From Burkholderiales bacterium (GTDB taxonomy: Bacteria > Pseudomonadota > Gammaproteobacteria > Burkholderiales > Burkholderiaceae_E), in contig JAFKGG010000368.1 of assembly GCA_017307915.1 (NCBI GenBank), positions 1 to 58,152 on the forward strand: a stretch of DNA of 58,152 bases, given 5' to 3'. The notes beneath the pieces were generated by a model. It had not been told where the DNA came from. It was given only the letters and a program-made list of their open reading frames with translations, and did not search any database. Positions 46,828 through 55,625 of the stretch are shown here, in pieces. Every line of letters starts with the position of its first letter. Position 1 is the first letter of the stretch. Made by a program: the position numbers and the translations under genes.

Positions 46828-48279
46828 TCAGAACGGATAGTGGCGTTCGGTGGTTTGCACGGTGATCCAGCGCAGCTCGGTGAAGGCATCGATGCCGGCC
46901 TTGCCGCCGAAGCGGCCATAGCCCGAATCCTTCACGCCGCCGAACGGCATCTGCGCTTCGTCGTGCACGGTCGGGCCGTTGATGTGGCAGATGCCGGAGT
47001 CGATGCGGTTGGCCACCTCCCAGGCGCGCGCGAAGTCGCGTCCGAACACCGCGGCCGACAGGCCATACGGGTTGTCGTTGGCCACGCGCACGGCTGCCTC
47101 GACACCGTTGACGCGCACGATCGGCTTGACCGGGCCGAAGCTTTCCTCATGATAGATACGCATCTTCGGCGTCACGTGATCGAGCAGCGTTGCCGGCATC
47201 AGCGTGTTCTCGGCCTTGCCGCCGCAGATCAGCTTGGCGCCCTGGGCAAGCGCGTCATCGATCAGCGCGTTGCAGCGTTCGACGGTGCTGGCATCGGCCA
47301 CTGAGCCCAGCACGACCGGCCCTTTGCGCGGATCGCCCAGCGGCAGCTTCGATGCCTTGGCAGCCAGTTTCTCCACGAAGGCATCGGCGATGCTGGCATC
47401 GACGACGATTCGTTCGGTGCTCATGCAGATCTGGCCGCTGTTGGCGAAGGCGCCGAACGCGGCGGCATTTACCACTGCATCGAGATCGGCATCGTCGAGC
47501 ACGACCAGCGGCGCCTTGCCGCCGAGTTCGAGCACCACCGGCTTCAGGTACTTCGCGCAGGTCAACGCGATCAGCTTGCCGACGCGCGTCGAACCGGTGA
47601 AGTTCACGCGGCGCAGCGCCGGATGCGCAACCATCGCTTCGACCACGCTCGCCGCATCGGCCGGCGCGTTGGTCACGAAGTTGACGACGCCCGGCGGAAA
47701 GCCCGCGTCCTTGAACGCTTCCACGATCAGGCCGTGCGTGGCCGGGCTGAGCTCCGAGCCTTTGAACACCACCGTATTGCCGCAGGCCAGCGGGGTGGCG
47801 ATCGCGCGCACGCCCAGAATCACCGGTGCGTTCCACGGCGCGATGCCCAGCACCACGCCGGCCGGGCGGCGCACGGCCAGCGCCAGGCTGCCGGGCACGT
47901 CGGAGGGGATCATCTCGCCGCCGATCTGCGTCGTGATGCCGGCTGCTTCTTGCAGCATGCCTGCCGCCAGATGCACGTTGAAGCCGGCCCACGGCGCGGC
48001 AGCGCCGGTTTCCGCTGCCATCGCGGCGATCAGCGCCGGTGCCTTGGCCTCGATGGCCTGCGCCACCTTCAGCAGCAGCGCCCGGCGTTCACCGGGGCCG
48101 GTGCGCGACCACGCCGGAAAAGCGGCGGCCGCAGCCTCGACCGCCGCCACAGCGTCGGCCTCAGTGGCCGCGGGCGCGGTAGTAGCCACCGTGCCGTCGA
48201 GCGGATTGCGGCGCTCGAAGGTGGCACCGTTGCTGGCGTATCGCGCCTCGCCGTTGATCAGCATCGCTATCGTGCCCAT
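46828..48279 (-). CDS. Aldehyde dehydrogenase, aromatic (benzaldehyde/salicylaldehyde type)
   Basis: This 483-residue NAD(P)-dependent aldehyde dehydrogenase contains Asn150 in IAPWNAPV, the general base Glu251 in LELGGKAPL, and nucleophile Cys285 in ANSGQICMSTERI. The C-terminal HINGPTVHDEAQMPFGGVKDSGYGRFGG is the block seen in salicylaldehyde, vanillin and benzaldehyde dehydrogenases. It follows the benzoylformate decarboxylase gene and should oxidise the released aromatic aldehyde to the acid. I start at 48279 (MGTIAML), with GAGGAGA 7 bases upstream; the longer reading is antisense to the decarboxylase gene. Confidence 0.92.
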   Translation of the reverse strand: MGTIAMLINGEARYASNGATFERRNPLDGTVATTAPAATEADAVAAVEAAAAAFPAWSRTGPGERRALLLKVAQAIEAKAPALIAAMAAETGAAAPWAGFNVHLAAGMLQEAAGITTQIGGEMIPSDVPGSLALAVRRPAGVVLGIAPWNAPVILGVRAIATPLACGNTVVFKGSELSPATHGLIVEAFKDAGFPPGVVNFVTNAPADAASVVEAMVAHPALRRVNFTGSTRVGKLIALTCAKYLKPVVLELGGKAPLVVLDDADLDAVVNAAAFGAFANSGQICMSTERIVVDASIADAFVEKLAAKASKLPLGDPRKGPVVLGSVADASTVERCNALIDDALAQGAKLICGGKAENTLMPATLLDHVTPKMRIYHEESFGPVKPIVRVNGVEAAVRVANDNPYGLSAAVFGRDFARAWEVANRIDSGICHINGPTVHDEAQMPFGGVKDSGYGRFGGKAGIDAFTELRWITVQTTERHYPF

Positions 48280-48334
48280 GGAGTCGTCTCCTCGATCGTT
48301 GGGAAATAAAAAAGGGTCAGGTCGGGCCGCGTCG

Positions 48335-49963
48335 TCAGGCCACTTCGACCTCGACCAGCATCGGCGCCGGCGATTGCAAGGCCTGCAACAACGCCGGGCG
48401 CAACTGTTCAGCGATTTCGACGCGCAGCCCGCGCACGCCTTGTGCGGCGGCCAGCGCGATGAAATCCAGATCGGGCAGGTCGGTGCCCGGCACTGGCTCA
48501 TCCGCCCGGTAACCGAAAATGCGAGCGAACTCGTACAGCGCCGCGTAGCGGCGATTCTTCAGAATCACGATCGTCACCGGCAAAGCCAGTTGCGCCGCGC
48601 TCCACAGCGCCTGAATCGCATACATCGCCGAGCCGTCGCCGATCAGGGCGACGACTCGCGCCCCCGGCTTGCCCAATGCCACGCCGACCGCAGCCGGCAG
48701 GCCATAGCCCAGGCCGCCGCTGCTCATGGTGTAGAAGGTTTCCGCTTCGAGAATCGGCAGATGGCCATGCATGATCGGCCGCGCGCTGGGCGCCTCTTCG
48801 ACGACGATGCTGTCGCGTGCGCGTACGTCGGCCAGCGTCTGCAGCACCCATGCCACGGGCAGCCGTTCGCCCGGCGCAGGTTCCTCGATGCGCGGCGGGC
48901 GCTGATGAGGAGGCGGCTCGGTGCGCGGCCGCGGCTTGCTGCGCTCCAGCAGATCGAGCAAGCCGAGCCGGATGCTGCCGATCACCGACGTACCGATTGG
49001 CGCCCAGGCCGCGACTTGCGGGTCGTCGGTCAACTGCACCAGTGCCGCTCCGGCAGGCAGGTGCGGCCCGTAGCCTTCGACGTGATAGGTGAAGGCTGGC
49101 GCACCCAGCGCAAACACCAGGTCATGGCCAGCGAGCCGCTCGACGATGCGCTCACGCATCGGCGGCAGAAAGCCGGCCCACAACGGATGATCTTCGGGGA
49201 AACTGCAGCGGCCCGACATCGGCGCGACATAGACGCGCGCATTGTGCCGTTCGGCAAGCTGGATGGCCTCGTGCCAGGCGCCGTCGCGATCGACCGCGGC
49301 GCCGACCACCAGGGCCGGTGAACGGGCGCCGTCGAGCGCCTTGCCAATGCGCGCCAACAGATCCGGCTCGGCACGCAACTGGCGGCTGACGTCGCGTGCA
49401 TCGACCGGCACCGTCTGCGCGTCCCAGTCATCCGACGGAAGCGATACCAGGACAGGACCACAGGGCGGCGTCATCGCGACGTAGTAGGCGCGTGCGATCG
49501 CCAGCGGCACGTCTTGCGCGCGCGCCGGCTCGACGCTCCACTTCACGTAGGGCCTGGGCAGCTCGGGGGCCTGCGTGGATCCGAGGAAGGGCTCGAAGGG
49601 CAGGATCGAACGCGCCTGCTGGCCGGCGGTGATCACCAGTGGCGTGTGGTTCCGAAATGCCGTGAAGATGTTGCCCATCGCGTGGCCAACGCCGGCAGCC
49701 GAGTGCAGGTTCACGAACGCCGCGTTGCGCGTCGCCTGCGCATAGCCGTCGGCCATGCCCACCACCACCGACTCCTGCAAGCCGAGCACGTAACGAAAAT
49801 CTTCGGGGAAATCGACGAACATCGGCAGCTCGGTCGAACCGGGGTTGCCGAAGATGCTGGTCATGCCGAACGCGCGCAGCAGCCCGAATACGGCCTGCCG
49901 AACACTGACGGTGTCTTCTGCCCCGATCGTGTCTTCGGCGATGGTCGTGAGGCGGTGATCCAT
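48335..49963 (-). CDS. mdlC: Benzoylformate decarboxylase (thiamine diphosphate enzyme)
   Basis: This 542-residue ThDP enzyme converts benzoylformate-type aryl-glyoxylates to aldehydes. Residues matching the catalytic set of Pseudomonas benzoylformate decarboxylase are visible: Ser43 in FGNPGSTELP, Glu64 in GLQESVVVG, His87 in NLHSAAG and His294 in FTYHVEG. They keep a near-constant offset from the known 26, 47, 70 and 281. The ThDP motif begins GDGSAMYAIQALWS and ends ILKNRRYAAL. GGGAG precedes the Met at 49963. Together with the aldehyde dehydrogenase it forms the lower mandelate pathway; no mandelate dehydrogenase gene is present. Confidence 0.92.
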   Translation of the reverse strand: MDHRLTTIAEDTIGAEDTVSVRQAVFGLLRAFGMTSIFGNPGSTELPMFVDFPEDFRYVLGLQESVVVGMADGYAQATRNAAFVNLHSAAGVGHAMGNIFTAFRNHTPLVITAGQQARSILPFEPFLGSTQAPELPRPYVKWSVEPARAQDVPLAIARAYYVAMTPPCGPVLVSLPSDDWDAQTVPVDARDVSRQLRAEPDLLARIGKALDGARSPALVVGAAVDRDGAWHEAIQLAERHNARVYVAPMSGRCSFPEDHPLWAGFLPPMRERIVERLAGHDLVFALGAPAFTYHVEGYGPHLPAGAALVQLTDDPQVAAWAPIGTSVIGSIRLGLLDLLERSKPRPRTEPPPHQRPPRIEEPAPGERLPVAWVLQTLADVRARDSIVVEEAPSARPIMHGHLPILEAETFYTMSSGGLGYGLPAAVGVALGKPGARVVALIGDGSAMYAIQALWSAAQLALPVTIVILKNRRYAALYEFARIFGYRADEPVPGTDLPDLDFIALAAAQGVRGLRVEIAEQLRPALLQALQSPAPMLVEVEVA

Positions 49964-50047
49964 TGATGCTCCCGATGAAGTCGTACAGTGTTGCAAGCAC
50001 ATCGAAATTCATCAATAAGATAAAGTTACTAAAGTAGAATTAGATTC
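49964..50047. promoter_or_regulatory. Divergent promoter region, decarboxylase operon / LysR
   Basis: Eighty-four bases, AT-rich from about 50018 on, separate the divergent decarboxylase and LysR starts. They must hold both promoters and the LysR operator, but no symmetric site stands out strongly; ATC-AATAA-GAT around 50013 is only a short dyad. Confidence 0.3.
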
Positions 50048-50953
50048 ATGGATAAAGATCACCTCGATCTGAACTTGCTGCGACTGTTCGACGCCGTGTA
50101 TCGCTTGCGCAGCGTCAGCCTGGCGGCCGATGCACTGGGGTTGTCGCAACCGGCCGCCAGCCAGGGTTTGACGCGCTTGCGGCTGGCACTGGGCGATCCG
50201 CTGTTCGTGCGCGCCAGTGGGCGCATGCGCCCGACGCTGCGGGCCGAGCGGCTGGCCAGCGTCGTGCAGCCGGCGGTGGCGGCCATTCAAGACGTGCTGA
50301 AGGACGAAGACACTTTCGATCCCTCGCGTTCGAAGATGACGCTGCGGCTGCACATGAGCGACATCGGCGAAGCACGGCTGCTACCCGAGCTGATGGCCGC
50401 GCTGCATCGTGATGCACCCGGCATGCAGGTGCATACGGTGCCGCTGCCGCATGCGGAGATTCCCGATGCGCTCGAAACCGGCTCAATCCACTTCGCGCTG
50501 GGCTTCCTGCCCTCGGTGAGCGGCACCGAGCGGATCGAGTTACTGCACGATCGATATGCGGTCGTCGTGCGCGCCGGGCATCCGATGACCTCGTCCGCAA
50601 AGGGGCGCACGACGATCAAGGATCTGCGTCGCCTGGAATACGTGGCCGTGCGCTCGCACTCCGAGACCTTTCGCATCCTGCAGCAGTTGGGTCTCGATGG
50701 GCGGCTGGTGCTGACTTCGGCTCACTTTCTTGCGTTGCCCGCGATCATCGCGCGCACCAACCTGGCCGTGGTGATGCCCGAGGCGATCGTGCACCGTTTC
50801 GTCGACACGGAACGTTACGCGCTGCTACCTGCGGAGCTGCCGCGCAGCACGTTCACGGTGTCGCTGCACTGGAGCCGGCGCTTCGAGGGGGATCCGGCGC
50901 ATCGGTGGATGCGGCGGCTGTTTGTGAGTTTGTTCAAGGGGGATGGTAGGTAA
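50048..50953 (+). CDS. LysR-family transcriptional regulator (NodD/NahR-like)
   Basis: This 301-residue LysR protein opens MDKDHLDLNLLRLFDAVYRL, the N-terminal wording of the NodD/NahR/LinR branch. The helix-turn-helix lies in SVSLAADALGLSQPAASQGLTRLR (about residues 23-46), and the DPLFVRASGRMRPT wing follows. NahR-type proteins respond to aromatic carboxylates. It is divergent from the benzoylformate decarboxylase/aldehyde dehydrogenase/Bug run and is its likely activator. Its end lies 24 bases from the end of the convergent IclR gene. Confidence 0.93.
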   Translation: MDKDHLDLNLLRLFDAVYRLRSVSLAADALGLSQPAASQGLTRLRLALGDPLFVRASGRMRPTLRAERLASVVQPAVAAIQDVLKDEDTFDPSRSKMTLRLHMSDIGEARLLPELMAALHRDAPGMQVHTVPLPHAEIPDALETGSIHFALGFLPSVSGTERIELLHDRYAVVVRAGHPMTSSAKGRTTIKDLRRLEYVAVRSHSETFRILQQLGLDGRLVLTSAHFLALPAIIARTNLAVVMPEAIVHRFVDTERYALLPAELPRSTFTVSLHWSRRFEGDPAHRWMRRLFVSLFKGDGR

Positions 50954-50977
50954 GGGTGATTTGATGCCGAAACCACG

Positions 50978-51772
50978 TTACCGCTTGCGAGCTATTGCGG
51001 CGAACGCAGTGTCCAACTCACGGGTGGGAAGCGAACCGGCAAGCGAGGCGCTGATGTCGGACGCCACCGACGTAAGCAGGAGTCCGATCGACTTGACGAG
51101 CGAGCGCTTGACTCGCTCAGTCGGTGCCGAGAGCCCGATCGAGGCAATCACCGTGCCGAAATTATCGCGAATGGGAGCGGCAATTCCTATTACGCTTTCT
51201 CGAAGCTGGCCTCTGCTCACGGAGTAGCCACGCTGCCGCACCCGCTTCATTTCCTCAATAAACTCGCTTGGATTGGTTACCGTTAGCGGGCTGCAACACT
51301 CCAGTTTCTTTGAAAACTCGGCGAGTCTCTTCGAATCATAGAAGGCTACGATCGCCATCCCGGTGGCCAGGCAATTCGCAGGGCCCCGGCCACCGAGGCG
51401 CGTCTGCGGCCGAACCGGCTCCAGGCTGTCCAGCTTTTCCACGTAAACGACATGAGTCCCGTCGAGCACCGCAAGATGCACGTTCTCGCGGGTCCTGTCC
51501 CTGACAAGCTGCATGAACGGCATGGCCAGCCGAGCTAGGTCGAAGTGGGCCCGCGTAGCGGTTCCCAGCGACCACATGCGAATCGATGGCTTGTATTTGC
51601 CTGAAACCAAATCCTTGGTCACGTAGTCCAGCGCCACGAGAGCCTGCAATATGCGATGAACGTTGCTCTTCGGAATACGCGTCTGCTCGGAAAGTTCGGT
51701 GATTCCGAGTGGATTCGGACTGTGAGCCAATGCCTCGAGCAAACTCAGTCCTTTGATGAGCGTGTTATTCAT
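50978..51772 (-). CDS. IclR-family transcriptional regulator
   Basis: This 264-residue IclR protein has an N-terminal winged helix (TLIKGLSLLEALAHS, then GITELSEQTRIPKSNVHRILQAL at about residues 23-45) and a GAF-like effector domain. That domain includes ENVHLAVLDGTHVVYVEKLDS and the conserved RGYSVSRGQLRESVIGIAAPI, where IclR proteins usually have E/D in place of some polar residues. It is divergent from the CoA-transferase/acyl-CoA dehydrogenase/Bug genes and likely controls them. The 227-base gap contains a TTCTC-TATTT-GAGAA dyad, a possible IclR site. Confidence 0.93.
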   Translation of the reverse strand: MNNTLIKGLSLLEALAHSPNPLGITELSEQTRIPKSNVHRILQALVALDYVTKDLVSGKYKPSIRMWSLGTATRAHFDLARLAMPFMQLVRDRTRENVHLAVLDGTHVVYVEKLDSLEPVRPQTRLGGRGPANCLATGMAIVAFYDSKRLAEFSKKLECCSPLTVTNPSEFIEEMKRVRQRGYSVSRGQLRESVIGIAAPIRDNFGTVIASIGLSAPTERVKRSLVKSIGLLLTSVASDISASLAGSLPTRELDTAFAAIARKR

Positions 51773-51883
51773 GTGCGGCAGTGTCGATGATCGTTATTGC
51801 AGATGTCGGAGAAACCCATCCAGCAGATGCCTGCGACGATAGTCGAAGCGAGGACTGCTCACAAGAGCACAACGAGGTAGCCG

Positions 51884-51898
51884 TTCTCTATTTGAGAA
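51884..51898. promoter_or_regulatory. Candidate IclR operator
   Basis: A 15-base palindrome, TTCTC-TATTT-GAGAA, lies in the 227 bases between divergent IclR and CoA-transferase genes. It has the size and form of IclR-family operators, and the surrounding DNA has no other gene-like content. Binding is inferred. Confidence 0.4.
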
Positions 51899-51999
51899 AG
51901 CTTCGCCTTATTTCGGAACGACCTTACCATCGCTGCAGCTCGCGGCTCACGGCTCGCACCGTCGCGTAGCACTTCCAGAAATACGCAGCGAGAGAATCG

Positions 52000-53217
52000 A
52001 TGACAACTACGGCAGCGGCGCCACCCGATAGAGATGCGATGGCAGGAATTCGCGTAGTGGATTTCACCATCGTGATGTCCGGACCGCTATGCACCAGGAT
52101 GCTGGCGGACCTCGGGGCAGATGTCATCAAGGTAGAGACGCCGCAAGGTGACAGCGTGCGGCAGAGGCCGCCGATGCGAGGCTCTTCGAGCACATACTTC
52201 GCATCGCTGAATTGCGGCAAACGAAGTGTCGTGCTCGACCTGAAATCCCCTGCGGGATTGGAAGCCGCCAGGTTGCTGTGTCTGAAGGCCGACATCGTTG
52301 TCGAGAATTTTCGCCCAGGCGTCATGAAGCGCTTCGGCCTCGACTATGAGTCGCTATCGCCGCAACGCCCTCGGCTGATCTACGCCTCTCTGTCGGGCTT
52401 CGGGCAGAGCGGGCCGTTCGCGGGGCGTCCTGCCTACGCACCGGTGATTCATGCGAGCTCAGGGTATGACTCTGCGCACATGGAACAGCAGGAAGATGCA
52501 CAACACCCCGCCAACAACGGCATCTTCGTGGCCGATGTGCTGGGTGGCATTCACGCTGCTTCGGCAATCCATCTCGCGCTGTACGATCGCGAGCGAACCG
52601 GTCTTGGCCAGCACATCGACCTGGCGTTGATGGACGGTGTGCTTGGCATGCTCGTCTACGAACTCCAGTTGGCCCAGTTCCCGCGCGACGTCCCGAGGCT
52701 GCTCTATCGGCCGGTCCGTGCGAAAGACGGTTTCGTGATGGTTGCGCCGGTGAGCCGGAAAAATCTGGCCGCCCTCAGCGCGGTGATTGGCGACCCGGAT
52801 GTCGATCTGGAGGCGAAGTTCGGCAGCGTGCGCCAGCGCGAGGACAACTGGAAAGATCTGCTCGCGGTCATCTCGAAGTGGACCGCGGAGCGCACCGCAG
52901 CGGAGTGCGAGGAGATCCTCATGGCCGCCGGCGTGCCATGCGCACGCTACAGGTCCGTCACCGAGGTCCTCGACGACCCGCAACTGGCCGCGAGGGGCAC
53001 CTTCCAGCGCCTCGGCGAGAAGGACGACACCTTCCTCGTGACCAATCTGCCCTACCGCCTGTCGCGCGCGCGGACGCAGGCGCGTTCGCTGCTGGCCACG
53101 CTCGGCCAGCACACGCGCGAAGTCCTCCGCGACGTACTGGGATATTCGCCTGAACGCGCTGAATCGACCGCCAAGGCTCGATCGCAGAGCCGAGCGCCGC
53201 TGGAAGGCGGCGCATAA
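52000..53217 (+). CDS. CaiB/BaiF-family (class III) CoA-transferase
   Basis: This 405-residue class III CoA-transferase shows MAGIRVVDFTIVMSGPLCTRMLADLGADVIKVE in the first 46 residues, then NCGKRSVVLDLKSPAGL and VENFRPGVMKRFGLDY. The likely catalytic Asp179 lies in GIFVADVLGG. The C-terminal CARYRSVTEVLDDPQLAARGTF block and GQHTREVL are standard. It would activate a carboxylic acid to its CoA ester for the acyl-CoA dehydrogenase encoded next. An alternative start at MAGIRVV is possible, since the first 13 residues are not conserved in type. Confidence 0.92.
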   Translation: MTTTAAAPPDRDAMAGIRVVDFTIVMSGPLCTRMLADLGADVIKVETPQGDSVRQRPPMRGSSSTYFASLNCGKRSVVLDLKSPAGLEAARLLCLKADIVVENFRPGVMKRFGLDYESLSPQRPRLIYASLSGFGQSGPFAGRPAYAPVIHASSGYDSAHMEQQEDAQHPANNGIFVADVLGGIHAASAIHLALYDRERTGLGQHIDLALMDGVLGMLVYELQLAQFPRDVPRLLYRPVRAKDGFVMVAPVSRKNLAALSAVIGDPDVDLEAKFGSVRQREDNWKDLLAVISKWTAERTAAECEEILMAAGVPCARYRSVTEVLDDPQLAARGTFQRLGEKDDTFLVTNLPYRLSRARTQARSLLATLGQHTREVLRDVLGYSPERAESTAKARSQSRAPLEGGA

Positions 53218-53232
53218 GCAAGATCCCCACAG

Positions 53233-53257
53233 CCGCTGTCGCGGCCCGCGACAGCGG
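53233..53257. other. Strong GC stem-loop between CoA-transferase and acyl-CoA dehydrogenase genes
   Basis: CCGCTGTCGC and GCGACAGCGG form a perfect 10-base-pair stem around a GGCCC loop, 16 bases after the CoA-transferase stop. No T-tract follows, so it is not a standard intrinsic terminator. It may stabilise the upstream message or cause partial termination within the operon. Confidence 0.5.
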
Positions 53258-53340
53258 ATCCGGACGAGGCGACGCCTTTCTTTGACCACCGCCCGCGCGT
53301 GCGAAGTCTGTGGGCGTACTTGATTGCATGGAAACCTTCG

Positions 53341-55596
53341 ATGCTGAACTCTGAAAGGGCTTTGGGCGAAACCATCGCGTTGCCGTCGGAAGAAGAGCGC
53401 CAGTTGTTGCGTGACTCGGTGCGCGGATTCCTGGGTGAGCATTGGCCTGCTGCAAGCGCAGTCGAACGCTCGACCCGGGCGTCGGCGCGGCGCGAGATAT
53501 GGAAGGGGCTGGCGAATCAAGGTTTGGCTTCGCTGGGCAGCCAGCCGCTCGAAGGGGGTTTGCATGAGACGGTAGTTGCGATGCAGGAAATGGGGCGCGC
53601 AGCCTGCCCAGCGCCATTGGCGGATGCGGTGCTGGTCAACTTGCTGCTTCGCGGATCGCGGGAATTCCTGGAGCTCGTGCATCGTGGGGACGCATATCCC
53701 TGCTTCTGCCTGGCTGAAGCCGATCCGGAACCCGCAGCGGGCGTGATCAGGCTGGATGGCTCGCGCGCATCGGGTCGGGTGGCATTCGTCGAAGGCGCCG
53801 ACTCGGCTACGCATTTCGTGCTGTTGGCCAACGGGGGCTCTGCCTTGGCCGTGATCAGCGCCGATGCGCCCGGGGTGCATGTCAGGCCGACGCCTGCAAT
53901 GGGCATAGACGGATTGTTCGAAATCGATTTCGACGCATCAACGGCATGGAGCGTCCCGATAGATCCTGCCATCCTTCCCGAAATCGTTGCCGTCTCGCGC
54001 CTGCTGGTCGGCGCGCGCGCATGGGGCGCTGCGGACAGATCTTTCGAGCTGGTGGTCGATTACGTGAAGCAGCGACGCCAGTTCGGCCAGCCCGTAGGCC
54101 GCTTCCAGGCCCTGCAGCATAAGCTTGCCAACAATCTCATCGCGCTCACCGGCATCCGCCTTGGCCTGGAAGCAGCAGCAAGGCACTTCGACCGAGGGGT
54201 TGCCCAATGGCATCTGTTCTCGTCCGCCGTCTGGGCATATGAAAGCAACGTACTTCGCAAGGTGAGCCTCGAGACTCATCATGCATTCGGCGCAATCGGC
54301 TACGCGGAAGAGCACGAAGCGCCTCGGCACTTTCGGCGCGTGCATTTCGACATGAGCCGACACGGCGGCCCGCGGGCCGCGAGAGAAGATCTCGCCGATC
54401 GCTATCTCGGCGAACAGCCCCAGGGATTTCCGGAGTTCGACCTCGGTGAGGCCGGCAATGCGTTTCGGCGCGACGTGCGTCTATGGTTGTCGGAGCACTG
54501 GCCGGCCGAGCGCCGCAGAGCCTACGAGGCGACGGATCAGACCCACCGGGAGTTCGATGCCGATTTCGCGCGAGAACTGGGCGCTACCGGTTGGCTAGGC
54601 CTGACTTGGCCGAAGCGCTTCGGAGGCATGGAACGGACTCCATACGAAATGCTGGCCTTGCTCGAAGAGCTCGAGCGCTTCGAAGCTCCCCGGGCAGGTG
54701 CACCGATTCAGGCCGCTGCCTGGATGATTCACGGCTCGCCGGAGCAACAAGCCCGCTATCTTCCGGGTCTGCTGAGCGGCGAGGCCTTCTATGGCATGTG
54801 GTACAGCGAGCCTGATTCAGGATCGGACCTGGCATCGCTGAGAACCACTGCGGTCCGCGACGGCGAGCACTGGATCATCAACGGCCAGAAGATCTGGACC
54901 ACGACCTACTGGGCCGAGTACATGTGGCTGGCGGCTCGAACCGATGCGACCGCCAAGCCGGCGCATGCCGGCATCAGCATGTTTCTCGTGCGCAGCGACA
55001 CTCCCGGCATCGTGCGCAAGCCGATGCGCACGATGTATGGCGGCGAGTTCTGCAACACCTTCCTCGACAACGTGCGTGTACCGGCCGATGCGCTTGTCGG
55101 AAAGGAGAACGGCGGCTGGCAGGTATTGACCGGCTCGCTCGGAACGGAACGCGCCTATGTCGGCTCCCGCATCACCGCGCGGCTGGCCCGTGACTTCGAG
55201 CAGGTATGCAACTACATCAGAACGCTTGAGATCGACGGCAAGCCCGCTCGGCTGGATCCGGTCGTTCGCAACATGATCGGCGACGTCGCTGCTCATATCG
55301 AGATCGGACGGCAACTGGCGCTCTACAGCATCGACCTGTATGCCCGGGGTATCGAACCGACCTGGGAAGCGGCCATGGCAAAGGTGTTCGCGGGCGAGCT
55401 GATGGAGCGGTTCTGCGAAGAGACCTTCGACATCATCGGCATGCGCGCCACGCTTTCGAGCGGCAATCCGGATGCTCCCATGTTGGGCAAGCTTGAACAG
55501 AAGCTGCGGCATTCGCTGATGTGGGTCATCAGCATAGGGACGAACGAAATCCAGCGGACGCTGATCGCCCAGCGTGGGCTCGGCCTACCTCGCTAG
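53341..55596 (+). CDS. Double-module acyl-CoA dehydrogenase
   Basis: This 751-residue chain holds two complete acyl-CoA dehydrogenase modules; a normal member has about 390 residues. Module 1 (about 1-350) ends in YVKQRRQFGQPVGRFQALQH and HHAFGAIGYAEEHEAPRHFRR. Module 2 (about 365-751) has LGLTWPKRFGG, YSEPDSGSDLASLRT, INGQKIWTTTYW and the final ISIGTNEIQRTLIAQRGLGLP. This resembles the two subunits of alpha2beta2 FadE pairs from steroid degraders, joined in one gene. FAD-dependent alpha,beta-desaturation of a CoA ester is expected, perhaps with only one working site. I start at MLNSERALGE, with GGAAA upstream; a GTG 42 bases earlier is possible. Confidence 0.88.
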   Translation: MLNSERALGETIALPSEEERQLLRDSVRGFLGEHWPAASAVERSTRASARREIWKGLANQGLASLGSQPLEGGLHETVVAMQEMGRAACPAPLADAVLVNLLLRGSREFLELVHRGDAYPCFCLAEADPEPAAGVIRLDGSRASGRVAFVEGADSATHFVLLANGGSALAVISADAPGVHVRPTPAMGIDGLFEIDFDASTAWSVPIDPAILPEIVAVSRLLVGARAWGAADRSFELVVDYVKQRRQFGQPVGRFQALQHKLANNLIALTGIRLGLEAAARHFDRGVAQWHLFSSAVWAYESNVLRKVSLETHHAFGAIGYAEEHEAPRHFRRVHFDMSRHGGPRAAREDLADRYLGEQPQGFPEFDLGEAGNAFRRDVRLWLSEHWPAERRRAYEATDQTHREFDADFARELGATGWLGLTWPKRFGGMERTPYEMLALLEELERFEAPRAGAPIQAAAWMIHGSPEQQARYLPGLLSGEAFYGMWYSEPDSGSDLASLRTTAVRDGEHWIINGQKIWTTTYWAEYMWLAARTDATAKPAHAGISMFLVRSDTPGIVRKPMRTMYGGEFCNTFLDNVRVPADALVGKENGGWQVLTGSLGTERAYVGSRITARLARDFEQVCNYIRTLEIDGKPARLDPVVRNMIGDVAAHIEIGRQLALYSIDLYARGIEPTWEAAMAKVFAGELMERFCEETFDIIGMRATLSSGNPDAPMLGKLEQKLRHSLMWVISIGTNEIQRTLIAQRGLGLPR

Positions 55597-55625
55597 TCGA
55601 ACGAACTATTCCCAGGAGACAAACC

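Noticed and set aside
52435-52520. Apparent loss of catalytic Asp in the second CoA-transferase (RPAYAP where relatives have YD)
   Set aside because: The catalytic Asp of class III enzymes aligns with the later VADVLGG segment, where Asp179 is present.
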